Assembly (NCBI RefSeq): GCF_003569005.1
Contig: NZ_BCUR01000004.1
Location: 2,348,516-2,412,515 of the forward strand
Source of the DNA: Vibrio superstes
GTDB lineage: Bacteria; Pseudomonadota; Gammaproteobacteria; Enterobacterales; Vibrionaceae
Reading direction: 5' to 3'
Length of the DNA stretch: 64,000 nt
The notes under the pieces are model-generated. The model had not been told where the DNA came from, ran no database searches, and saw only the letters and a list, made by a program, of their open reading frames with translations. Below, piece by piece: positions 8,773-15,609 of this stretch. A program made the position numbers and the translations under genes. The number at the start of each line of letters is the position of its first letter. Within the stretch, counting starts at the first letter, position 1.

Positions 8773-9618
8773 TTACTGCAACATGAAATAAAGAACGGTA
8801 AATACCGGAAATGCTGCGGTTAGGCTATCGATGCGATCTAATACGCCACCATGACCTGGAATGATATTACTGCTGTCTTTGATACCAGCGACACGCTTAA
8901 ACATACTCTCAACAAGATCACCCAATACCGAAATAACGACAGTGACAAGGGTCAGTAGCATCATTAACCAAGGAGTAGAAAACTCTAGACCAAACCAAAT
9001 CGTCAGTCCCCAGCCAATCAACATAGCAACGATAATGCCGCCAATCAGTCCCTCTATCGTCTTATTCGGGCTCACGCTTGGTGCCATTTTGTGCTTGCCA
9101 AACTTACGGCCAGCAAAGTAAGCACCGCTGTCTGCAGCCCATACCAGAGCACACACATACATAACCAGCTTAGCACCGTAGTAAAAATCGGTGTCAATAT
9201 CGATGGCACGCAGTGCTGCGATACTCCAAAAGAAAGGCACTAAGGTCAGTACGCCAAACACGAAACGCAGTAAGTGGGAGTCCTTCCAAGAAGCGGTATA
9301 TTTAGGATGAGTAATGGCCAGAACACTAGCGATAAGCCACCAAATAGCACCGCCCACTACGACAACAAGTAATGCACCGGTCAATTCGGATAGTTTGAGC
9401 ACGCTCTCTGGGATAAACAGAAAAGGGATAAGAAAAGAGGCAAAAAGCAGTACCATTTTTTGAGCTCGAGTGCCCATTTCTACAAACTGGGTCCACTCCC
9501 ACAATCCGAGTAGGGTGATAAAACCAAGCATGAGCATAAAGCCCGATAGCGGCAACATGAAAACCCCAAGGATGACTAGAGGGGCTAGAATCAGTGCCGT
9601 AATAATGCGTTGCTTCAA
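8773..9618 (-). CDS. cdsA: Phosphatidate cytidylyltransferase
   Basis: Makes CDP-diacylglycerol from phosphatidate and CTP, the branch point to all phospholipids, in the inner membrane. It has about eight hydrophobic segments over 281 residues and the C-terminal CDP-DG synthase signature SMFKRVAGIKDSS followed by IIPGHGGVLDRIDS. The start is TTG (codons TTG AAG CAA CGC) with AAGGAAG six bases upstream; no nearer ATG preserves the first helix. It begins 10 bases after uppS and ends 24 bases before dxr. Confidence 0.96.
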   Translation of the reverse strand: MKQRIITALILAPLVILGVFMLPLSGFMLMLGFITLLGLWEWTQFVEMGTRAQKMVLLFASFLIPFLFIPESVLKLSELTGALLVVVVGGAIWWLIASVLAITHPKYTASWKDSHLLRFVFGVLTLVPFFWSIAALRAIDIDTDFYYGAKLVMYVCALVWAADSGAYFAGRKFGKHKMAPSVSPNKTIEGLIGGIIVAMLIGWGLTIWFGLEFSTPWLMMLLTLVTVVISVLGDLVESMFKRVAGIKDSSNIIPGHGGVLDRIDSLTAAFPVFTVLYFMLQ

Positions 9619-9628
9619 GGCGACTTCC

Positions 9629-10384
9629 TTATTTATTGTCCATTAGTGCTTTGATCTGATCTCCAGTACAGCCAAATCGACGCTCGCGATTGACATACCA
9701 AGAGATAGCTTCGGCTAGGCCGTCTTCGTCAAAGTCTGGCCAGTGCTTTTCGCAGAAGTAAAACTCTGCATAAGCCACTTGCCATAGTAAAAAGTTACTT
9801 AGGCGCGATTCACCGCTAGTACGAATCAAGAGATCGACCTCAGGTAAATCCGCTAGGCACACTTCTTGTGAAATCAGTTGCTCTGTAATATCCGCTGGCT
9901 GAATCTCACCGCGCAATGCCTTCTCAGCAATACGTTTGGTGGCCTGTGTGATATCCCATTTACCACCATAGTTGGCAGCAACGTTAATCACTAAACCTGC
10001 ATTATCTTGCGTCAGCTCTTCAGCTTCCGCTATTTTTTTCTGTAAACGAGAGTTGAAGCCACTTTTGTCACCAATAATCCTCAGTTTAAGATCGTTTTTA
10101 TGCAAACGCTTCACTTCAGTGGTTAACAAAGTAATAAACAGTTCCATTAGAAGACTGACTTCTTCTTCTGGACGGCGCCAATTCTCACTGCTAAATGCGA
10201 ACAAGGTTATTGACTTAACGCCAAGCTTTGCAGCGGCAGTTATGGTTTTTCTAACTGCACTCACTCCTTTCTTGTGGCCATAAACTCTTGGCTTGCCACG
10301 TAATTTTGCCCAGCGTCCGTTACCATCCATGATGATAGCGATGTGCTGAGGAAGAGCACTTGATGTTACAGGTATGTCAGACAT
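9629..10384 (-). CDS. uppS: (2E,6E)-farnesyl-PP-specific undecaprenyl diphosphate synthase
   Basis: Cis-prenyltransferase that adds eight isopentenyl units to farnesyl-PP, giving the C55 carrier lipid for peptidoglycan, O-antigen and other envelope polymers. The catalytic Asp is in IAIIMDGNGRWAKLRG (residues about 15-30); FAFSSENWRRPEEEV and LIRTSGESRLSNFLLWQ are the other conserved blocks. Length 251. It heads the uppS-cdsA-dxr-rseP-bamA-skp-lpxD run, because a strong terminator lies between it and frr. No clear Shine-Dalgarno is seen just before the ATG. Confidence 0.97.
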   Translation of the reverse strand: MSDIPVTSSALPQHIAIIMDGNGRWAKLRGKPRVYGHKKGVSAVRKTITAAAKLGVKSITLFAFSSENWRRPEEEVSLLMELFITLLTTEVKRLHKNDLKLRIIGDKSGFNSRLQKKIAEAEELTQDNAGLVINVAANYGGKWDITQATKRIAEKALRGEIQPADITEQLISQEVCLADLPEVDLLIRTSGESRLSNFLLWQVAYAEFYFCEKHWPDFDEDGLAEAISWYVNRERRFGCTGDQIKALMDNK

Positions 10385-10423
10385 AAAAGGATTAGGTACA
10401 TTTAACAGGAGGGAGATAATAGC

Positions 10424-10457
10424 AGAAAAAAACGCTGCACTGTAGGGTGCAGCGTTT
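10424..10457 (-). terminator. Intrinsic terminator after frr
   Basis: Minus-strand perfect 11-pair stem (10447-10457 with 10430-10440, six-base loop) followed by a run of T. It closes the rpsB-tsf/pyrH-frr side from the uppS operon. Confidence 0.85.
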
Positions 10458-10483
10458 GAGCAGTTAATCGATAACCAGTTTAA

Positions 10484-11041
10484 TTAAACTTCCATCAATT
10501 CTTTTTCTTTTGATGCTAGAACATCATCAACGTTCTTAACGGCAACATCAGTTAGCTTTTGAATCTCGTCTTGAGCTTTACGATCTTCGTCTTCAGAGAT
10601 CTCTTTGTCTTTTAGAAGAGATTTAAAGTCGCTGTTTGCGTCACGACGGATGTTACGAATAGCGACGCGAGCGCCTTCAGCTTCACCACGAACGATCTTA
10701 ACTAGGTCTTTACGACGCTCTTCTGTCAACGGTGGAAGTGGCACACGAATAACCGTACCCGCAGACATTGGGTTTAGACCTAGGTCAGATTGCATGATTG
10801 CTTTCTCAACCTTAGGTGCAAGCTCTCTGTCAAATACAGTGATTGCTAGAGTACGCGCATCTTCAGCAACAACGTTTGCTACTTGGTTAAGAGGCGTTGG
10901 AGCACCGTAATACTCAACTGAAAGACCAGATAGAAGGCTTGGGTGAGCACGGCCTGTACGCACCTTTGAAAGAGTGTTCTTTAGCGCTTCAACGCTTTTT
11001 TCCATGCGCTGTTGCGCGTCTTGTTTGATTTCGTTAATCAC
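10484..11041 (-). CDS. frr: Ribosome recycling factor
   Basis: With EF-G, splits post-termination ribosomes into subunits. The 185-residue protein shows the usual blocks: KVRTGRAHPSLL near residue 30, the beta domain (VEYYGAPTPLNQVANV), and VPLPPLTEERRKDLVK around residue 100. The start is GTG with AAAGGTG upstream; this matches the family N-terminus MINEIKQDAQQRMEKS. It is 57 bases downstream of pyrH and ends before a strong terminator. Confidence 0.97.
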   Translation of the reverse strand: MINEIKQDAQQRMEKSVEALKNTLSKVRTGRAHPSLLSGLSVEYYGAPTPLNQVANVVAEDARTLAITVFDRELAPKVEKAIMQSDLGLNPMSAGTVIRVPLPPLTEERRKDLVKIVRGEAEGARVAIRNIRRDANSDFKSLLKDKEISEDEDRKAQDEIQKLTDVAVKNVDDVLASKEKELMEV

Positions 11042-11098
11042 GATTTCACCTTTGAAATTGTCGGGGTCTAATGACCTACCTAAGTTGTGCTTGGGCGA

Positions 11099-11830
11099 TT
11101 ACTCGGCGTTGCTGATAAGAGTGCCTTCAGCTTCACCCATCACCACGCGACGTAGTGCGCCTGGCTTGTTCATATTAAATACGCGAATTGGCATGTTGTG
11201 GTCGCGTGCCAATGTGAACGCAGCTAGATCCATAACCTTAAGCTCTTTATCTAGTACTTCATTGTACGATAACTTGCTGTAAAGTTCAGCGTCTGGGTTC
11301 GTTGCAGGGTCAGCATTGTATACGCCGTCAACTTTTGTTGCTTTTAGTACTAGATCCGCTTCGATCTCGATACCACGAAGACAAGCAGCAGAGTCCGTTG
11401 TGAAGAATGGGTTACCCGTTCCTGCAGAGAAGATCACTACGCGACCTTGACGAAGTTCGCGGATAGCGTCAGCCCAGTTGTAATCGTCACACACACCTTT
11501 TAGTTGAATCGCTGACATTACGCGAGCATTCACGTATGCACGGTGCAATGCATCACGCATTGCTAGGCCATTCATCACTGTTGCTAGCATACCCATATGG
11601 TCGCCTACAACGCGGTTCATGCCAGCTTCTGCAAGACCAGCACCGCGGAACAAGTTGCCACCGCCGATAACCACACCTACTTCTACACCTAGCTCAACCA
11701 ACTCTTTTACTTCTTGAGCCATACGCTCAAGGATAGTTGGGTCGATACCAAAGCCTTCTTCGCCTTGAAGAGCCTCACCACTCAGTTTTAACAGGATACG
11801 CTGATATGCTGGTTTAGGGTTTGTAGTCAT
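11099..11830 (-). CDS. pyrH: UMP kinase
   Basis: Phosphorylates UMP to UDP in pyrimidine nucleotide synthesis; a hexameric amino-acid-kinase-fold enzyme, activated by GTP and inhibited by UTP. 243 residues with the lysine/glycine start RILLKLSGEALQG, the IGGGNLFRG loop, the DHMGMLATVMNGLAM UMP-binding block, and the ATKVDGVYNADP motif. The start is ATG at 11828-11830. The 5' region is unusual: it contains ten copies of a heptamer (11881-11953) that a TATAAT promoter appears to transcribe. Confidence 0.97.
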   Translation of the reverse strand: MTTNPKPAYQRILLKLSGEALQGEEGFGIDPTILERMAQEVKELVELGVEVGVVIGGGNLFRGAGLAEAGMNRVVGDHMGMLATVMNGLAMRDALHRAYVNARVMSAIQLKGVCDDYNWADAIRELRQGRVVIFSAGTGNPFFTTDSAACLRGIEIEADLVLKATKVDGVYNADPATNPDAELYSKLSYNEVLDKELKVMDLAAFTLARDHNMPIRVFNMNKPGALRRVVMGEAEGTLISNAE

Positions 11831-11880
11831 GAAGTATACCTTCTAAAGAGTTATCGATTAACAGTTGAGGATGGAGACTC

Positions 11881-11953
11881 AGCTATCAGCTATCAGCTAT
11901 CAGCTATCAGCTATCAGCTATCAGCTATCAGCTATCAGCTATCAGCTATCAGC
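11881..11953. repeat. Heptanucleotide tandem repeat (AGCTATC), 10.4 perfect copies
   Basis: Ten exact copies of AGCTATC plus AGC, with no mismatch over 73 bases. On the minus strand the unit reads GATAGCT. It lies 51-123 bases before the pyrH ATG. Perfect short arrays of this kind commonly vary in copy number by slippage. Confidence 0.97.
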
Positions 11954-11955
11954 CA

Positions 11956-11984
11956 ATTATAAGTCACTATTCTCAACGGCTAAA
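11956..11984 (-). promoter_or_regulatory. Probable pyrH promoter
   Basis: Minus-strand TATAAT at 11956-11961, with a weak -35 (TTTAGC, 11979-11984) at 17-base spacing. Transcription would start near 11949, that is, inside the heptamer array, so the repeats would form most of the leader. Confidence 0.5.
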
Positions 11985-12001
11985 CTTAAGTATTTATTCG
12001 T

Positions 12002-12033
12002 AAAAAGACCGTAGCAATTGCCACGGTCTTTTT
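12002..12033 (-). terminator. Intrinsic terminator after tsf
   Basis: An 11-pair outer stem (AAAAAGACCGT with ACGGTCTTTTT) and a GCAATTGC inner stem; T-run on the minus side. The arms are A/T-rich on both sides, so it could act in both directions. Confidence 0.85.
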
Positions 12034-12054
12034 GGTATTCACTAAGGCTAATGA

Positions 12055-12897
12055 TTAACCTTTTTGAACTGCAGCTACTTCATCAGCAAAGCTCATTTCT
12101 GCCGCTTTTTCGATGCCTTCACCAACTTCTAGACGAACAAAGTCAGTTACTTCTGCGCCACGCTCTTTAAGAACTTCACCAACAGATTTCTTTGGTTCCA
12201 TTACGAACGCTTGACCAGTTAGAGAGATTTCGCCAGTGAATTTCTTCATACGGCCAACAACCATCTTCTCTGCGATCTCAGCAGGTTTGCCTTCGTTCAT
12301 AGCGATTTCAACTTGAACCGCTTTTTCTTTCTCAACTACTTCAGCAGGTACGTCTGAAGGGTTAAGGAAGTCTGGACGAGAAGCAGCAACGTGCATAGCA
12401 ACGTGCTTAAGTACTTCTGCGTCGCCAGAACCAGCAACAACAACACCGATTTTCTCACCGTGACGGTAAGAAGCGATTTCAGCACCTTCAACGTACTGTA
12501 CGCGACGGATGTTGATGTTTTCACCGATTTTAGCAACTAGTGCAATACGAACTTCTTCGAATTGTGCTTGTAGCTCTTCAACAGAAGCTTTTGATGCTAG
12601 AGCAGCGTCAGCTACTTCGTTAGCAAATGCAGTGAAGTTTGCATCTTTAGCAACGAAGTCAGTTTGGCAGTTAACTTCAAGAAGAACAGCAACGCCGTTT
12701 GCATCTTTAACAATGATCGCGCCTTCAGCAGCTACGTTGCCTGCTTTCTTAGCAGCTTTAGCAGCGCCAGATTTACGCATGTTTTCAATTGCTAGATCGA
12801 TGTCACCGTCAGTAGCAGTAAGAGCTTTCTTACAGTCCATCATACCTGCGCCAGTGCGGTCGCGCAGTTCTTTTACTAGAGCAGCAGTTACAGCCAT
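12055..12897 (-). CDS. tsf: Translation elongation factor Ts
   Basis: Nucleotide-exchange factor for EF-Tu. The N-terminal UBA-like domain (VKELRDRTGAGMMDCKKAL) and the core signature EVNCQTDFVAKD (about residue 74-85), which contacts EF-Tu, are both clear. Length 280. GAGGATTAGAGA precedes the ATG. It follows rpsB by 131 bases that contain a strong hairpin, the usual rpsB-tsf arrangement in which part of the transcription stops between the genes. Confidence 0.98.
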   Translation of the reverse strand: MAVTAALVKELRDRTGAGMMDCKKALTATDGDIDLAIENMRKSGAAKAAKKAGNVAAEGAIIVKDANGVAVLLEVNCQTDFVAKDANFTAFANEVADAALASKASVEELQAQFEEVRIALVAKIGENINIRRVQYVEGAEIASYRHGEKIGVVVAGSGDAEVLKHVAMHVAASRPDFLNPSDVPAEVVEKEKAVQVEIAMNEGKPAEIAEKMVVGRMKKFTGEISLTGQAFVMEPKKSVGEVLKERGAEVTDFVRLEVGEGIEKAAEMSFADEVAAVQKG

Positions 12898-12931
12898 TCT
12901 CTAATCCTCAAGTTGATTCAAAAGGTAAAAT

Positions 12932-12957
12932 TCAGGGGCCTAAATTGGGGCCCCTGA
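12932..12957 (-). terminator. rpsB-tsf intercistronic hairpin (partial terminator/attenuator)
   Basis: Nine-pair GC-rich stem TCAGGGGCC/GGCCCCTGA with an 8-base loop, followed on the minus strand by ATTTTA, only a short T-run. It probably lowers tsf relative to rpsB or stabilises the rpsB message. A second long-loop inverted repeat (CACTTAGTT/AACTAAGTG, about 12968-13012) lies beside it. Confidence 0.6.
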
Positions 12958-13028
12958 TGCATACTAGCACTTAGTTTATCTGCTGTTCGGTTTCCCGGCA
13001 AACAACTAAGTGTGACTTGGAGCTGCTA

Positions 13029-13760
13029 TTACTCAGCTTCTTCTACGAAACCGTCTTTGTCAGCAGCAGTAGCAACGTCTTTGTTACGACCTTCAGTCAC
13101 AGATAGTGCTGCAGCGTTTAGGTAAAGTTGTACCGCGCGGATTGCATCGTCGTTACCAGGGATGATGTAATCAACACCGTCTGGGTCAGAGTTAGTATCT
13201 ACAACAGCGTATACAGGGATACCTAGGTTGTTCGCTTCTTTAACTGCGATGTGCTCGTGATCAGCGTCGATTACGAATAGAGCGTCTGGTAGGCCGCCCA
13301 TATCTTTGATACCACCAAGAGATTTCTCTAGCTTCTCCATTTCGCGAGTACGCATTAGAGCTTCTTTCTTAGTTAGTTTCTCAAAAGTACCGTCTTGAGC
13401 TTGAGATTCAAGTTCTTTTAGACGCTTGATAGACTGACGAACAGTTTTGTAGTTTGTTAGCATACCGCCTAACCAGCGGTTGTTAACGTAGAATTGGTTG
13501 CTTGCGATAGCAGCTTCTTTAACAGCTTCAGATGCAGCGCGTTTAGTACCAACGAAAAGAACTTTACCTTTTTTCTCGCCAACTTTAGCAAGCTCAGTTA
13601 GAGCTTCGTTGAACATAGGAACAGTTTTTTCTAGGTTGATGATATGAACTTTGTTACGAGCACCAAAGATGAATGGCTTCATTTTTGGGTTCCAGTAACG
13701 AGTCTGGTGACCGAAGTGAACACCAGCTTTAAGCATATCGCGCATTGATACAGTTGCCAT
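13029..13760 (-). CDS. rpsB: 30S ribosomal protein S2
   Basis: Component of the small subunit, needed for S1 binding. The frame is open for 31 codons further upstream, but MATVSMRDMLKAGVHFGHQ is the family start and AGAGGA lies at the right distance before the ATG at 13758-13760, giving 243 residues. Conserved blocks include RYWNPKMKPFIFGARN, RWLGGMLTNYKTVRQS, and the VDTNSDPDGVDYIIPGNDDA C-terminal motif. The upstream codons belong to the structured leader. Confidence 0.98.
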   Translation of the reverse strand: MATVSMRDMLKAGVHFGHQTRYWNPKMKPFIFGARNKVHIINLEKTVPMFNEALTELAKVGEKKGKVLFVGTKRAASEAVKEAAIASNQFYVNNRWLGGMLTNYKTVRQSIKRLKELESQAQDGTFEKLTKKEALMRTREMEKLEKSLGGIKDMGGLPDALFVIDADHEHIAVKEANNLGIPVYAVVDTNSDPDGVDYIIPGNDDAIRAVQLYLNAAALSVTEGRNKDVATAADKDGFVEEAE

Positions 13761-13850
13761 TTTAAAATCCTCTAAATTGGGGTTAGGCCTCCACATTCCC
13801 CATGGTCTCGACTCCCTCTGTTTGCAATCGCAAACTGGAGCACCCCGAAA
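13761..13850 (-). promoter_or_regulatory. rpsB leader (ribosomal protein S2 autoregulatory element)
   Basis: The 90 bases before rpsB contain, in order on the minus strand, GGGGTGCTCC, a GTTTGC/GCAAAC hairpin, GGGAG, and the block GGGAATGTGGAGGCCTAACC followed by CCA, then the Shine-Dalgarno. From memory this block closely resembles the conserved gammaproteobacterial rpsB leader to which S2 binds to repress rpsB-tsf. A covariance-model search would be decisive. Confidence 0.75.
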
Positions 13851-13953
13851 CATGTGACGAAATGTGTGTGATTTAAGTAAATTAAGTTAGTGACATAGAA
13901 AACCACCTCGCCCTATACAAAATAGGAAGACAATGGAATCTATCTCGGCGCGG

Positions 13954-13959
13954 TTTATA
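13954..13959 (-). promoter_or_regulatory. Possible rpsB -10 element with GC-rich discriminator
   Basis: Minus-strand TATAAA followed by CCGCGCC. A GC-rich discriminator is usual at stringently controlled ribosomal promoters. No good -35 was found, so the call is weak. Confidence 0.35.
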
Positions 13960-14108
13960 CCATATTTTCGGGCTCGATTACCAGAAATATCACGTTTATT
14001 TCACTTAAGAGACGAAACGCGTCCCTACTTGAGTTTTATTTTCATTTGCGAGTGTGGCCAGTGTTGTTAGAATAAAGGCAATTGAAGCAAGAGTTAACTG
14101 AGTACAGC

Positions 14109-14987
14109 ATGTCGATAAAAATCAAAACTGAAGCAGAGATCGAAAAAATGCGCGTTGCCGGCAAATTAGCAGCCGACGTTTTAGAGATGATAGCCCCGCA
14201 CGTAAAAGAAGGGGTATCTACTGAAGAACTGAACAAAATCTGTCACGAATTTACCCTAGAAAACGGTGCGTATTCTGCTCCGCTTGATTATCACGGGTTC
14301 CCTAAATCTATCTGTACTTCAATCAACCATATCGTATGTCATGGTATTCCAGCAGCAGAAGACGCGGTGGGCAGCAATGGCCAAAAGAAACCGGCTGTAC
14401 TGAAAAGCGGAGACATTGTTAACATCGATATTACGGTGATTATTCCTGACGACGAAAACGCCGACCTTAGCACCCGTCCTCAAGGCTACCACGGTGATAC
14501 CTCTAAGATGTTCTTGATTGGCGATGTAAGCCCAAATGACAAGCGTCTTTGTATGGTGGCTCAAGAAGCGCTTTATTTGGGTATGAAACAGGTTAAGCCT
14601 GGCGCAACGGTAGGCGAAATCGGTACGGTTATCGAAAAGTACATCAAAGAGAACAACAAAAAGAACCCTCGCAACAAGTTCTCTATTGTTAAAGATTTCT
14701 GTGGTCACGGTATTGGCAATGAGTTCCACGAAGAGCCACAGGTGGTGCACTACAAGAACTTCGACCGCCGCGTATTAAAAGAAGGTATGTGTTTTACCAT
14801 CGAACCAATGATTAACGCTGGCAAGTTCGGCTGTACTATCGATGCTAATGATGATTGGACTGTGTATACGGGCGACGGAAAAAACTCAGCTCAGTGGGAA
14901 CACACTATCGTGGTAACTAAAGATGGTTGTGAAGTGCTGACCCTTCGTAACGAAGAATCCATCCCTCGATTGATGGTGAACAGTTAA
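14109..14987 (+). CDS. map: Methionine aminopeptidase, type I
   Basis: Removes the N-terminal methionine from nascent proteins; essential two-metal enzyme. An upstream TTG at 14082 is in frame, but the ATG at 14109 gives the family start MSIKIKTEAEIEKMRVAGKL and 292 residues. Metal ligands are seen in GDIVNIDITVII (Asp), GYHGDTSKMFLIG (Asp), CGHGIGNEFHEEP (His), CFTIEPMIN (Glu) and QWEHTIVVT (Glu). It is divergent from rpsB. The length is about 30 residues above the E. coli enzyme, mainly through short insertions such as NGQKKPAVLKSGD and DENADLSTRPQGY. Confidence 0.96.
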   Translation: MSIKIKTEAEIEKMRVAGKLAADVLEMIAPHVKEGVSTEELNKICHEFTLENGAYSAPLDYHGFPKSICTSINHIVCHGIPAAEDAVGSNGQKKPAVLKSGDIVNIDITVIIPDDENADLSTRPQGYHGDTSKMFLIGDVSPNDKRLCMVAQEALYLGMKQVKPGATVGEIGTVIEKYIKENNKKNPRNKFSIVKDFCGHGIGNEFHEEPQVVHYKNFDRRVLKEGMCFTIEPMINAGKFGCTIDANDDWTVYTGDGKNSAQWEHTIVVTKDGCEVLTLRNEESIPRLMVNS

Positions 14988-14994
14988 GAGAAAT

Positions 14995-15019
14995 AAGCCA
15001 GCGTAACGCTGGCTTTTTT
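14995..15019 (+). terminator. Intrinsic terminator after map
   Basis: Perfect nine-pair stem AAGCCAGCG/CGCTGGCTT with loop TAA followed by a six-T run, 8 bases after the map stop. Confidence 0.9.
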
Positions 15020-15609
15020 GTGCTTGGGGAAAACCCAAACCAACCTTTGCGAAAGAGATTATCCCTGCCCATCTGATGGCTTAAAGCCTGACTTTCATAC
15101 ACAAGTATTGATAGTCGATCTAAATGTGCTCTAACAGAGTGTATGCCTTATTAGATCACTACTTTGATGTTCATGGATGTTCATGGCTGTTCATGCGATT
15201 AATAGACGTCGTCCCCGTGGGCTTTTCCGGGCTGGCGTACCAGTCGAAACAGATGCCCGATAAAAGCACTCGGGCATGACAGATACCCTAAAGTCCGAAT
15301 AGTGATCAAGAGACATGCTTAAAGCTATCAGGTTTCAGTTCAATTGCCGACTAACAGGCATTCCCGAGTTCTTTTCTGGGCCGGCATTCCGCTGGGCCGG
15401 CATTCCGCTGGGCCGGCATTCCGGTCGGGTATCTAAAACGCACAAGCCATAGATTGCCGATAAGAGACTTCGACAATGACGCGTTTTCCTAACCTAGCAG
15501 GATGATGCAAAGTGCTCGTTCCAAATCATCGAGTGCATTTATCTAGGCTTTCTCAGCGTGTGGGAATGTCACTTTGTACCCCACGCATTAACGCTGTCAG
15601 CCCTAACTC
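15020..15609. other. Repeat-rich non-coding spacer between map and the HD-GYP gene
   Basis: No credible gene in about 590 bases. It holds three copies of a 10-base unit (ATGTTCATGG, 15167-15196), a hairpin ATGCCCGA/TCGGGCAT (15253-15277), and three copies of a 16-base GC-rich unit (15376-15423). GGCATTCC and TCGGGCAT-type words recur, resembling the short palindromic GTCATTCC-like repeats found between Vibrio genes. This is one flank of an insertion between map and glnD. Confidence 0.7.
15376..15423. repeat. Tandem 16-base repeat, three exact copies
   Basis: CTGGGCCGGCATTCCG occurs three times in a row without mismatch. The unit contains the palindrome GGGCCGGC-like core and the GGCATTCC word that also occurs singly at 15357-15364. 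Confidence 0.95.

Noticed and set aside
11881..11953. CRISPR-like array
   Set aside because: Units are 7 bases with no spacers; it is a simple tandem repeat.
14319..14750. Long open frame antisense to map (143 codons, minus strand)
   Set aside because: Lies wholly inside map, has no ribosome site or recognisable family, and fits codon-shadow expectation.
15555..15600. Terminator for the HD-GYP gene (GTGTGGG...CCCACGC)
   Set aside because: A stem can be drawn but no T-run follows on the minus strand.
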